Positions 55,558 through 63,528 of a DNA stretch of 64,000 nucleotides are shown piece after piece. The first letter of the stretch is position 1. Each line of letters begins with the position of its first letter. The notes under the pieces were generated by a model. The model made no database searches and was not told where the DNA came from. It was given only the letters and a program-made list of their open reading frames with translations. Both the position numbers and the translations under genes were made by a program. Origin of the DNA: Synechococcus sp. RS9909 (lineage in GTDB: Bacteria > Cyanobacteriota > Cyanobacteriia > PCC-6307 > Cyanobiaceae); NCBI RefSeq assembly GCF_014279595.1, contig NZ_CP047943.1, forward strand, positions 992,001 through 1,056,000, in the 5' to 3' direction.

Positions 55558-56133
55558 TTAAGGACAGCTTGGTGAGTGAGTGGGAAGGCTGGTGCTGACC
55601 GTTTGGTTTTGCAGCATTGCAGTGTTTTGGTCGCGCCACTGCGCGGCCAGGGCGGCGTAGTGGTGGGCGTGCTGCCGTTGCTCTTCGACGGCTGTCTCAG
55701 GGAGTTCCCGTTTCACCTGGGCCGGCACGCCTGCCACCAGGCTGCGGGGCGGAACGTCTTTGGTGACCACGGCTCCGGCGGCCACCAGGGCCCCCTCGCC
55801 AACGGTGACGCCATTGAGCACGATGGCGCCGATGCCGATCAAGCAACCGTTCTCGAGGGTGGCTCCGTGCACGACGGCGCGATGGCCGATCGTCACGTCC
55901 TCGCCGATCTGCACCGGTGCGCCTGGATCGCCATGAAGCACGGCCCCGTCCTGAACGTTGCTGCGGGCGCCGATGCGGATAGCGGCCATGTCACCGCGGG
56001 CGACTGCCATGGGCCAAAGACTGGCGCCAGCGGCGATCTCCACATCGCCCATCACCACAGCCGAGGCGGCAACCCAGGCCTGGGGATCAACGCGTGGTTG
56101 CCCCCAGTGCGAAGAGATGGCTGTGTCCGGCAT
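55558..56133 (-). CDS. Gamma carbonic anhydrase-like hexapeptide-repeat protein
   Basis: From ATG 56133 the protein is 191 aa. It has a left-handed beta-helix built from hexapeptide repeats ([84 protein letters not shown]). The histidines in LHGD, IGHRA and VHGA match the metal ligands of YrdA/CcmM-type gamma carbonic anhydrases. Activity is unproven. The frame is open to 56301 across the tRNA gene, so the ATG at 56133 is preferred. Confidence 0.85.
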   Translation of the reverse strand: MPDTAISSHWGQPRVDPQAWVAASAVVMGDVEIAAGASLWPMAVARGDMAAIRIGARSNVQDGAVLHGDPGAPVQIGEDVTIGHRAVVHGATLENGCLIGIGAIVLNGVTVGEGALVAAGAVVTKDVPPRSLVAGVPAQVKRELPETAVEEQRQHAHHYAALAAQWRDQNTAMLQNQTVSTSLPTHSPSCP

Positions 56134-56216
56134 GAATTCAACGCGTCGACCAGCCCAGTCTCCCGTCAGCCCCGGTGATAATCTCCATGGGTGCCAAACG
56201 GCATGCCCCAGCGGGC

Positions 56217-56288
56217 GGGTCGCTAGCTCAGCGGTAGAGCACTCGGCTTTTAACCGATTGGTCCTGAGTTCGAATCTCAGGCGACCCA
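56217..56288 (+). tRNA. tRNA-Lys (anticodon UUU)
   Basis: The gene has a 7-bp acceptor stem (GGGTCGC/GCGACCC), a D-arm with GCTC/GAGC and the AGCGGTA loop, the anticodon loop CTTTTAA carrying TTT, and a T-arm CTGAG/CTCAG around TTCGAAT. The CCA end is not encoded. One base pair at the outer end of the anticodon stem looks mismatched. It borders the accessory region on its right, as tRNA genes used as integration sites often do. Confidence 0.95.
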
Positions 56289-56315
56289 TTTCAGTTAACA
56301 CCCGGATTCTGGGCT

Positions 56316-56340
56316 AAAATCCTTGCCTTTCAAGGGTTTT
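56316..56340 (+). terminator. Hairpin terminator after tRNA-Lys
   Basis: The sequence aaaatccttg (56316-56325), a 5-base spacer, and caagggtttt (56331-56340) form a 10-bp stem with one G-U pair and a TTTT end. It lies 27 bases after the tRNA. The phrase taaaatccttg recurs at 56349-56359. Confidence 0.65.
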
Positions 56341-56381
56341 GGCCCCGTTAAAATCCTTGGGTGTGTGACTGACACCGCAGG

Positions 56382-56693
56382 GTGCGGATTGTCGTGATTG
56401 CCGGGGAGCGCTGCTTGATCCGCGAGGGCTCCGGCGCCGGCCAGGGCATTGATCTGGATCAGGGCTTGGCGCATGAATCAGCCCTCAAGGAGGCCGAAAC
56501 CGATGCGACCAAACGGGCGCTGATGAGCTTTGGCAACGCCTTTGGCCTGGCGCTCTACGACAAGCAGCAACGCCAGGCTCAAGCGACGGATGCCCAGCCC
56601 TCGCTGGCGGGACTGGTCACCACGACCGCGCACCAGCGCTGGATTGAGGGGGTTTTGGCGGAGGCGATCGATCCCAGCAGAATGGCTTCATGA
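56382..56693 (+). pseudogene. Truncated Rad52/22-family recombination protein
   Basis: The 103-aa frame begins inside a recognisable Rad52-type core. It reads VRIVVIAGERCLIREGSGAG, then the family signature GLAHESALKEAETDATKRALMSFGNAFGLALYD. Full family members have roughly 80 or more residues before this point, including the DNA-binding front part. An in-frame TGA lies at 56370, four codons before the GTG. The N terminus is therefore missing. The C terminus runs into a 4-base overlap with the next frame. Confidence 0.75.
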
Positions 56694-56893
56694 CTGCCTT
56701 AAGTGCTCCATCAATTGATCAGCGGCTGCCAGCGATGGCAGATTTGATCCACCAGGCCATCCCTGGCAGTGAGGTGAGGCTGTTCGGTTCCAGGGCCCGC
56801 GGCCAGGCCGGGCCTGATTCCGACATCGATCTGCTGATCACCGCAGGCCGCGTCCCTTTTCGAGGTGTAAATCCCGAGGCCCGATTGCCCTGA
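56690..56893 (+). pseudogene. Truncated minimal nucleotidyltransferase (MNT/MntA-like)
   Basis: The 67-aa frame contains the nucleotidyltransferase signature EVRLFGSRARGQAGPDSDIDLLIT (GSxxxG...DxD). It loses recognisable similarity right after the second catalytic Asp, ending GRVPFRGVNPEARLP. Intact MNT-family proteins, often antitoxins paired with HEPN proteins, are about 100 aa or longer. No HEPN partner is visible. I read this as a decayed fragment. Confidence 0.7.
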
Positions 56894-56982
56894 TTTGAGA
56901 GTGAACAGAGCTCGTCCTGCTACAGCCACACGGCGCCTCCTAACAATGTGATCTGCTGAGCGTTGTGTGCGCGTCTGGAAGC

Positions 56983-57153
56983 TCAGGCGGCGAGCAGCTC
57001 CAGCAACCGACCTGAGTCATCGACCAGGCGGTGACGTTCGCCGCTGGATTCAGCCCGGCGCATGGCGATGCGATAGGCGTCGGCCTGGTTCTGCTTGGTT
57101 TGAAGGTGCTGCCAGCGGCCATGCTGGTCCTGCCATTCGATCTTGATTGTCAC
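56983..57153 (-). CDS. Small conserved-looking basic protein
   Basis: Reading from GTG 57153 gives 56 aa (VTIKIEWQDQHGRWQHLQTK, then NQADAYRIAMRRAESSGERHRLVDDSGRLLELLAA). The composition and layout (WQD..GRWQ, then an RRA..SG.RHRL.DDSGRLL end) look like a real small family rather than noise. I cannot name it. The frame continues to 57213 and overlaps the Nif11-like gene. It lies in the degraded stretch after tRNA-Lys. Confidence 0.55.
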   Translation of the reverse strand: MTIKIEWQDQHGRWQHLQTKQNQADAYRIAMRRAESSGERHRLVDDSGRLLELLAA

Positions 57154-57400
57154 AAGGGTCGGTGCGACGGGGTGGGTTGAAAAACTCTTTGCGCCACGCG
57201 TCACCTCGGCCATGCCAAGGGTAAAAGCAAGCTAGTAAATGCCTGGAGTGCTTGAACAGCTCCTCTGTGGATAGTGTCAAGCCGCACGACTGCGCGATCT
57301 CAGCGATTTGCTCCGGTGATGTGCATGTTCTGATTCTCTCTTGTAACGTCAGGCTGCAAGCGGAGCGGTAGATAAACTCCACGAAATCTTCTGAAACCAT
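57050..57400 (-). CDS. Nif11-like domain protein with run-on C terminus
   Basis: The first 75 residues resemble the Nif11 domain family: MVSEDFVEFIYRSACSLTLQ, SPEQIAEIAQSCGLTLSTEEL, and an aromatic end CFYPWHGRGDAWRKEFF. Some Nif11 proteins are precursors of modified peptides and others are stand-alone. After FF the frame continues for about 40 residues (NPPRRTDPCDNQ onward) that are the antisense-frame shadow of the next small gene. The original stop was therefore probably lost or shifted. The 104-base overlap with the small gene at 56983 supports decay of this locus. Confidence 0.6.
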   Translation of the reverse strand: MVSEDFVEFIYRSACSLTLQERIRTCTSPEQIAEIAQSCGLTLSTEELFKHSRHLLACFYPWHGRGDAWRKEFFNPPRRTDPCDNQDRMAGPAWPLAAPSNQAEPGRRLSHRHAPG

Positions 57401-57841
57401 TCAGTCGAGATCGGCCACCTCTCTGAGGCTAACAACTGCATCGCGGGAGACACAATACTCAGCAATGATTATGCAGGAACTGCAATGAGTCGGGGCTTCT
57501 CCAGTGGCAATCACCCGATACCCTCCGCCTTGACGCCAATATCGGGCACGCCGGATTCCTTGTTAATTTTCTCCGTCCATTTGGTTCTCACCATCCTGTG
57601 ACCCTTGAGAACCTGACGCCTGCAGAGAGCTCCACCACCAGCTCGAGTGCGCGGGGTGGGAGTGGCGCAGGTTCTGATCCACCTGCTCCTGCATCTGATC
57701 AGCTGTGGTCATGCCAGCAGAACGCAAGGTTTCTTCAGCAACCTTGATAAGCAGCGCTGGGGAGCGTGGAGCCGAAAGCTGCTTGGGTATTTTTACCTAA
57801 TACGCATCAACATCGAGACGCAGCTCGCGGTTGACAGCCGG
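57401..57841. other. 441-base interval with no firm gene
   Basis: No recognisable gene is present. One minus-strand frame is open from 57796 to 57563 (77 codons). It reads LLIKVAEETLRSAGMTTADQ, then HPAHSSWWWSSLQASGSQ. Its only internal ATG is at 57712 (49 aa) with a weak ribosome-binding site. The composition is lower in GC than neighbouring core genes. It could be a small gene, a remnant, or regulatory space for doxX. Confidence 0.35.
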
Positions 57842-58381
57842 ATGCCCTTAAGTTTTGTAAAGCAATTCTGGTCTGCGATGCTTCGCGTCGTCCTTTCGAA
57901 ACCATTCCTTCTTGATTTCGGGCTGCTGGTGTTAAGGGTGTTCACAGGAACACTCTTGATTCATCATGGCTACGAAAAACTTGCCAATATCGAGAATTTC
58001 GCCGACGCCTTTGTCCGCCCTTTGCATCTGCCATTCCCGATTGCGCTGTCTTACATCGCTGCATTCTCTGAAATCGTCGGTAGCTGGCTCTTGATTCTTG
58101 GTTTGTTCACACGATTCGGCGCCCTCGCCATTCTGGGCACAATCAGCGTTGCCATCTATCATGCCATCGCTATCAACGGCTTCAACATCTATTTGTTGGA
58201 GCTGCTTGGCCTTTACTTTGGAGCTGCGGCTGTCATACTCACAGCAGGTCCGGGACGCTTCGCTCTCGATGAGCTCATCTTGAGGCGTTTCGCCCCCGAT
58301 CTCGTCGCCCAGCAATCCCGATTGGAAACCTCACTAGCTGCTAGTGCTGGAATTGATTCAGACCTGTCGGGCGTTGCGTGA
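57842..58381 (+). CDS. DoxX family membrane protein
   Basis: From ATG 57842 the protein is 179 aa with four hydrophobic helices of the DoxX/DoxD family: FGLLVLRVFTGTLLIHHGYEKL, LSYIAAFSEIVGSWLLILGLFTRFGALAIL, and LLELLGLYFGAAAVILTAGPGRFALD. Family members are often linked to thiol/disulfide or quinone redox chemistry and to membrane stress. The extended open frame back to 57647 has no homology-like content. It lies in the AT-richer accessory block. Confidence 0.78.
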   Translation: MPLSFVKQFWSAMLRVVLSKPFLLDFGLLVLRVFTGTLLIHHGYEKLANIENFADAFVRPLHLPFPIALSYIAAFSEIVGSWLLILGLFTRFGALAILGTISVAIYHAIAINGFNIYLLELLGLYFGAAAVILTAGPGRFALDELILRRFAPDLVAQQSRLETSLAASAGIDSDLSGVA

Positions 58382-58465
58382 AAAAATCAATACCTCCCAA
58401 TCGCCTTCAAGCTCAGACTTTGTCTTGTTGACTCTTGAAACGACTGCGGCGGGTGATCCGTACGG

Positions 58466-59317
58466 TCAGAGCACCAGGTTCATGGGTTGCACCACAACCG
58501 GCAAGCACGACAAAGAACGATTAGACCCCTCGGCCTGCAACTTGAGGATGTCCAATAAGTTGACTTGACTTTCCAAAAGGCAAGCATGCCCGCTTTGGGG
58601 AAGTACAAAGGTTCTTGCCCCAGGAAGATAACGCGTCAATCGAGACGCTTCGCTCCTTGAAGGGAGAAGACGATCCGCACCAGATACCATGATCAACGTT
58701 GATTGGTGTGCACGATCAACTGCAAAGTCATCGACATCAAACTGCTTCAACAATGACAGCCTCCAGGCGGCAGTCTCAGGACCGACAGATTGCATGGCGG
58801 ACAACAATCGTCGCTTCATGGACTTGCGAACCCGATGGGATGCAATCAAAAGATCGCAGAGGCCAAGTGTTGAAAGATTATAAAGCGGAACTGGCAACAA
58901 TTTTGTTATTGCACTACAAGGATGAATCCAAAGCTGATTCCGTGCAGATGAAGCGGGATTCACCAAGATCAGTTGATCACACAAATCTGGGAATCGAAAA
59001 ATCAAACTCAGAGCAAGACAACCTCCAAATGACTCGCCACAAATGATGGTCATCTGGCCAGGGTTTCGATCCTGTTCCATCTTGATCAGAGTGGCCGTTC
59101 GTTCTGTTAGTTCACCCCATCCTGAGCGATCGCTTGGAGACATGGAGAGACATCGGACATTAAAATTCTGATCCAGTCCGTCACGTTGTGCCTGCAGAGA
59201 AAGGCCTGTGCCATCCATGCCCGGCAAGAAAACAAACAATGGCCGAGGTGATGTCACCTGCGTCAAAGCAATCAGCCGCAAAGAATCATACGGGTTAGCC
59301 ATTAGCGAAAGGCTCAA
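58466..59317 (-). CDS. Alpha/beta hydrolase, esterase/lipase of the phytyl ester synthase-like group
   Basis: The 283-aa protein has LFVFLPGMDGTGLSLQAQ (oxyanion region), the nucleophile elbow IICGESFGGCLALSLI (catalytic Ser in GESFG), NPASSARNQLW, a late acidic residue (MVSGADRLLPS), and the catalytic His in LPQSGHACLL. This order, with PGMDG and GESFGG, resembles the hydrolase half of plant phytyl ester synthases and cyanobacterial relatives. Start is ATG 59317 (or 59302). It overlaps the acyltransferase gene by 4 bases, so the two are coupled. Confidence 0.8.
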   Translation of the reverse strand: MSLSLMANPYDSLRLIALTQVTSPRPLFVFLPGMDGTGLSLQAQRDGLDQNFNVRCLSMSPSDRSGWGELTERTATLIKMEQDRNPGQMTIICGESFGGCLALSLIFRFPDLCDQLILVNPASSARNQLWIHPCSAITKLLPVPLYNLSTLGLCDLLIASHRVRKSMKRRLLSAMQSVGPETAAWRLSLLKQFDVDDFAVDRAHQSTLIMVSGADRLLPSRSEASRLTRYLPGARTFVLPQSGHACLLESQVNLLDILKLQAEGSNRSLSCLPVVVQPMNLVL

Positions 59318-60033
59318 CAGTAATCATGAGATAAAAAATCAGCAATCTGATTCTGACAATTTTCGGTGATCTCCCTCACGACAGCAGCGCTATTGCGTCC
59401 TCTATACTGAGATCTCAACCCCTTGTCAATCAACAGAGGTTTGCCAATGGCAATGTCGACATGACGATAAATAACCGCTGAATGCCAGCCCTCATTTTGA
59501 AATAGAACTTCTGAAGGATCGAAATAGCGAAACCATTGTAACGGTGCAAGTCGCCCCAGTTTTTCATCCCTTGAGGCAATGGCAACTGGAAGAACCGCCA
59601 GGTCGTCAACGGGAGCCTTGAGAGCGAGGTGTGCAAAGCCTCTGTGAAATGGGCTCAGATGATGCGATGGCTTGACATTCACCATCGGAGCAGCGCCTTC
59701 TGGGAACACACCGACCAACTGATTGGATTGCAAAATATTTATTGACTGACGGAAAAATGATGCCTGGCATTGACGTCCTGACTCAAGCGGAAACGCTCCC
59801 ATCAACATGGTGGCTTGATGCAGAACTGGCACTTGGCTCATGTAATAGTGGCAAGCAAATCTCACAGGACGGCCGATTGCACACATTAACAAGGGCGCAT
59901 CGAACAGGCTGCGATGATTGCTGACAACCAAGAGACGATTATCGGGAATACGGTCAAGGTGGTGATAGGACGTCGATATACCAGCGACGCCAAGCAAACT
60001 TTGTGAAATTCTTAGAGGAATACTAGGTCGCAT
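59314..60033 (-). CDS. PlsC-type lysophospholipid acyltransferase family protein
   Basis: The 239-aa protein shows the LPLAT acyltransferase motifs: block I VVSNHRSLFDAPLLM (catalytic His-x4-Asp), a middle FPLESGRQ, and block III GVFPEGAAPMVN. It lacks multiple membrane spans. With its partner hydrolase it could transfer acyl groups onto an alcohol such as a polyketide, prenyl alcohol or glycerolipid; the acceptor is unknown. It is followed, with a 4-base overlap, by the hydrolase gene. The base composition is lower in GC than the core genome. Confidence 0.82.
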   Translation of the reverse strand: MRPSIPLRISQSLLGVAGISTSYHHLDRIPDNRLLVVSNHRSLFDAPLLMCAIGRPVRFACHYYMSQVPVLHQATMLMGAFPLESGRQCQASFFRQSINILQSNQLVGVFPEGAAPMVNVKPSHHLSPFHRGFAHLALKAPVDDLAVLPVAIASRDEKLGRLAPLQWFRYFDPSEVLFQNEGWHSAVIYRHVDIAIGKPLLIDKGLRSQYRGRNSAAVVREITENCQNQIADFLSHDYC

Positions 60034-60518
60034 GGTTACAATCCTTCAGATGTCCTCATGACGGATGAAACGGAAGTTGGACACGTCAAATCTGCAGACC
60101 GGAGAATTTATCCATGACGAAAGATATCTCAACCATGGTTCGAGATGTCATGCGAATTGTCGTTATCGATTCAAATTCGGGGCGACTCGACATCCCAAAT
60201 GAATCTGACCCTCATCCAGCAACCGTCCAAGTCTCTGCATCGCTGCTTGTTCGGATCTTGAGAAAGGACCCTGTTGGAGAATCAGCTAAGTCCGATCTGT
60301 TGCAGAATGCTTTGGCCAGTCAACAACTCCGTAGCCAGAAAGGTGTCTGCAAGAGGAACAAAGCCGAAGCGGGGAGTGGGATCAGCCATTGGGGAAGCGA
60401 AGCTTGGATCTACTGTAACGGTATGTGAAGTGATTGTTGCGAGGGCGGTTTCCCGCACAAGGAAGCCCAAAGTCGTCCGTCCGCCAATCAACCTTGGCAC
60501 AGCCACTCCTGAAACTCC
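60034..60518. other. 485-base interval between the polyketide synthase and acyltransferase genes
   Basis: No recognisable gene. A minus-strand frame from GTG 60506 to 60282 (74 aa; MAVPRLIGGRTTLGFLVRET) begins just after the polyketide synthase stop and has a GAGGAG eight bases before the GTG. It has no known domain. A plus-strand 104-aa frame (60114-60428) is equally unrecognised. The interval probably holds the promoter of the acyltransferase-hydrolase pair. Confidence 0.4.
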
Positions 60519-61655
60519 TCAAGTAGCGCAGCGCTGCTCCAATGGTTGCGTTGTTTCATCGCGCCCGGCAGTGAGATGGAACAGAGCAACTTCAGCGCAG
60601 AGACCTGGACCGAAAGCCAACGCCAGACAGGGGCCAGGACTGGAGGATTGGCGCAGGCGCTCGAGAATGAACAGGATCGTGGCGCTCGACATGTTGCCGT
60701 GGTCATGCAGCACAGCTTGGGAACAATCAAGCTGATAAGGCTTCAGTCCCAACGCTTCGCCACAGGCCGACAGTATGCGAGGCCCACCGGGGTGCATGGC
60801 CCAGCTCGTGATCGAGGCGGGATCGAGGCCCCATGGGCTCAACCAATCATTCAGCCAGGGACGTAGGACATTGGCCACGGTTTGCGGAACCCGTGGCGAC
60901 AGGCCCATGGAGAAACCATGATCCGCGATCTGCCAATGCATCAGATCTGCGGATCCGGGAATCACGGTGGACCCGCTGGCCTCGAGACGCAGAGCGGCAT
61001 TGCAACCAGGTGGTTGAACAGATGCCACCACGGCGGCAGCCCCGTCGGCGAACAGGGCATTGGCCACCACTTGCTCCCTATCAGCACCGTATTGGAGATG
61101 AAGGCTGCAGAGTTCCACGCAACACAGCAACACCACGGCAGAGGCATCTGATTCCGCAAAGGCGCGGGCGACGCGCAGTCCATTGAGAGCTCCATGGCAG
61201 CCCATGAAACCAACATGAGTGCGCTGGACATCAGGCATCAGTCCCAGCTCTGCGATCAAAGCCAGGTCAACGCCGGGAGCGTCAAAGCCAGTGCAGCAGA
61301 CCGTCACCAGATGGGTGATGGCTGAACCCGGAAGACCGGAGTCGGCAAGGGCAGCTCGCGAGGCCTTCAGGGCCAAAGCTGCGGCATGGTCACGAAAGGC
61401 CCGCATGCGCTCAGCAGTGGAAGGGCTTTCGGTCCCATAGAAGGGCACTCGGTCAAGAAATGAGGTTTCTCCCTGATCCTCAGAGATCAGGACACTGCCG
61501 CGGCTGCGCACACCACTGCGCTGGTGGATGCGTTGCAAGAGCGCCGATGGCGGACCCGCCGCTTCGCTGACGTGCTCCGACAGAACGATCGCCTCGTCAA
61601 GACTGACGCGGCCGGGTGGAACAGCCGTGCCCATGCCATGCAGCGTCAGAGACAT
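60519..61655 (-). CDS. Type III polyketide synthase (chalcone synthase superfamily)
   Basis: The 378-aa protein has the whole thiolase-fold catalytic triad of type III polyketide synthases. The Cys is in GFMGCHGALNGL (Cys153), the His in WAMHPGGPRIL (His288), and the Asn in HDHGNMSSATILF (Asn321). Such enzymes extend acyl-CoA starters with malonyl-CoA. The start at MSLTLHGMGTAVPPGR is typical. Its 5' end overlaps the 3' end of the oxidoreductase gene by 10 bases. In bacteria with the same three-gene cassette the product is usually a long-chain resorcinol or pyrone that is then methylated and oxidised. Its own product is unknown. Confidence 0.93.
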   Translation of the reverse strand: MSLTLHGMGTAVPPGRVSLDEAIVLSEHVSEAAGPPSALLQRIHQRSGVRSRGSVLISEDQGETSFLDRVPFYGTESPSTAERMRAFRDHAAALALKASRAALADSGLPGSAITHLVTVCCTGFDAPGVDLALIAELGLMPDVQRTHVGFMGCHGALNGLRVARAFAESDASAVVLLCCVELCSLHLQYGADREQVVANALFADGAAAVVASVQPPGCNAALRLEASGSTVIPGSADLMHWQIADHGFSMGLSPRVPQTVANVLRPWLNDWLSPWGLDPASITSWAMHPGGPRILSACGEALGLKPYQLDCSQAVLHDHGNMSSATILFILERLRQSSSPGPCLALAFGPGLCAEVALFHLTAGRDETTQPLEQRCAT

Positions 61656-62794
61656 GGGATCACCTCGACGGGCAACTGCACCTGATTCAGCCTGGCGACG
61701 ATCCGCTCAGGCAACGCGGGCCATCGCCTGCAGAGACCGAACAGCCCCGCTGTGAGCATCGGACGACGCAGCACAGACGCGAGGGAGCGACAAACCCGCT
61801 GGCGGCGCAGAACCAATCCCTCGAGGTTTCGGTGCCAGCGTTGTTCGAGATCGAGCGACCAGTGGGCCTGGCCCTCGAGCACGAAGGGGGCGGCAGCAGC
61901 TCCGGCTGTGAGCGCCCATGCCATTCCCTCCCCGGTGAAGGGCTCGACATAACCGGCAGCATCGCCGATCAGTAAACAACGGGAGGTCGCAAGCGCGGGT
62001 GGCCGGCGTGTCAGCGCAGGGGTGAGCTGCCAGCGGGATCCGATCAGATCTGTCGGTAGCTCAAATCCAGCTGATTGGATCAAGGATCCGGCGGCGGCGG
62101 CTGCCCCGCCGTGGAGGCGGAGAAACGAGCGATCGAAAGCAGCCGCGAGGTTCAGAGCGCCATCCTCACGCCGAACAAGACCCACATATCCACCCGCACC
62201 CACCGCCATGTGAATCACGTTTTCGGCATAAGCCTTCGCCCGCTCGGTAAGGACACAGCCAGCGCCAATCCGCGATGCACCGGTGTTGGTGTCCCGGCGA
62301 TGGTCGGGGATGCAGTGATTCACCAGACCCGCGGCCACCAGAACCACCCTGGCTTGCACCACCTCTGACGCTCCACCGGGGATGGACAGGAGCCGGACGG
62401 AGCGTGCGCTGGGTCCCGCCTCCTCCAGAAGAGCACGCGTTTGAAAGCGAACCGTCGCACCGGCCTGTGAGGCGGCCTCCATCAGAGCCTGATCGAAACG
62501 CTCACGGGAGAGAACCCAGCCTCCGGGTAGAGACAGAAGCGCGGACTGACCCTTGAGGCCGATGTGCAGTCGCTCCAACGGAACGGCACCAGCCCGTTGC
62601 ATCAGATCACCTTGATCGACAGCATCCAGAACCGCCTGAGCCTGGGCGTTGAAACAACAGCCACACACCTTCCAACGCGGAAAGGCACGCTGCTCCACCA
62701 CAAGAACGCGCAATCCCCTTCGAGCGCAGTCGAGAGCGGCCAACCCACCGGCAACGCCAGCACCGATCACCACCACATCCCAGATCGTCGCCAT
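61646..62794 (-). CDS. FAD-dependent oxidoreductase, geranylgeranyl reductase-like
   Basis: The 382-aa protein has the FAD-binding start VVVIGAGVAGGLAALDCARRGLRVLVVE, the ribityl/phosphate segment CLLIGDAAGYVEPFTGEGMAWAL, and a middle part like the geranylgeranyl reductase/monooxygenase family. Between the methyltransferase and polyketide synthase genes it is likely a hydroxylase or dehydrogenase that oxidises the polyketide ring, as the flavoenzyme of the Streptomyces srs phenolic-lipid pathway does. Its ATG shares a base with the methyltransferase stop (TGATG). Confidence 0.88.
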   Translation of the reverse strand: MATIWDVVVIGAGVAGGLAALDCARRGLRVLVVEQRAFPRWKVCGCCFNAQAQAVLDAVDQGDLMQRAGAVPLERLHIGLKGQSALLSLPGGWVLSRERFDQALMEAASQAGATVRFQTRALLEEAGPSARSVRLLSIPGGASEVVQARVVLVAAGLVNHCIPDHRRDTNTGASRIGAGCVLTERAKAYAENVIHMAVGAGGYVGLVRREDGALNLAAAFDRSFLRLHGGAAAAAGSLIQSAGFELPTDLIGSRWQLTPALTRRPPALATSRCLLIGDAAGYVEPFTGEGMAWALTAGAAAAPFVLEGQAHWSLDLEQRWHRNLEGLVLRRQRVCRSLASVLRRPMLTAGLFGLCRRWPALPERIVARLNQVQLPVEVIPCL

Positions 62795-63528
62795 CAGGAG
62801 AACGGAGACCAGATCAAGCGCTGCCGCTCTGGCCAGAACGGCACAAGTTCAGCTGTTGTGAGGCCCGCTTCTGCCGCCAGACGTCGCAGCTCTGCTGGCG
62901 TGAAAGCGGCCCGAACGGAAAGAGGGCCATCGGTGTGCACCACCCAGGATCGACTCAGTAGACGCGTTCCGCACCAGGCGAGCCCATAACCCAGTCTGCT
63001 GCGAATCAGATCATCCACTACCACAAGTCGCCGCGCCCTGGCCGCCATCACCCGCAACAGCGTCACCACATCAGCGTCGTCGAGATGGTGGGCAAACAAA
63101 GTGCAGAACACCACATCAACGCGCTCTGGTCCTGGATCCTCGAGTGCATCGGCAACAAAGAACTCAACCGCTGATCCCCTCCGGAGAGCGTTACTGCGCG
63201 CGATGCGGATCGCCTCTGGATTCAGGTCGCAGGCACGGATCGAGAGCTGCAAACCTCTCCGACGGGCCATCCAATCCAGGTCGATGGCCGTATCACCACC
63301 ACCACACGCCAGCTCCAGAACACTGAGTGGTGCCTGTGTCTCGCTTGAAGGCAGGCTGAGAAGCGCTGAGAACACGCCAGTAGAACTGCGGCTGAGCGCA
63401 TTGATCAGCCGCAGTCCCTGAAGTGCGCGATGGTGCTCAGCTGGATCCAAACCCGGCTGATCCATCACCTCAGGCTGCCGGTCGCGTCGCATCAAGGCCC
63501 GGCCCCAGCTCATTTCAGCCCCAGGCAT
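62794..63528 (-). CDS. Class I SAM-dependent methyltransferase of the type III PKS cassette
   Basis: From ATG 63528 the protein is 244 aa (63513 and 63492 are other in-frame ATGs; the frame is open to 63621). It opens with RRDRQPEVMDQPGLDPAEHHRALQGLRLIN, a phrase I associate with methyltransferases encoded next to polyketide synthases. It then carries the SAM motif VLELACGGGDTAIDLDWMA and the acidic CDLNPE. It probably methylates a phenolic oxygen or ring carbon of the product made by the downstream genes. It is the first gene of the cassette. Confidence 0.87.
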   Translation of the reverse strand: MPGAEMSWGRALMRRDRQPEVMDQPGLDPAEHHRALQGLRLINALSRSSTGVFSALLSLPSSETQAPLSVLELACGGGDTAIDLDWMARRRGLQLSIRACDLNPEAIRIARSNALRRGSAVEFFVADALEDPGPERVDVVFCTLFAHHLDDADVVTLLRVMAARARRLVVVDDLIRSRLGYGLAWCGTRLLSRSWVVHTDGPLSVRAAFTPAELRRLAAEAGLTTAELVPFWPERQRLIWSPFS

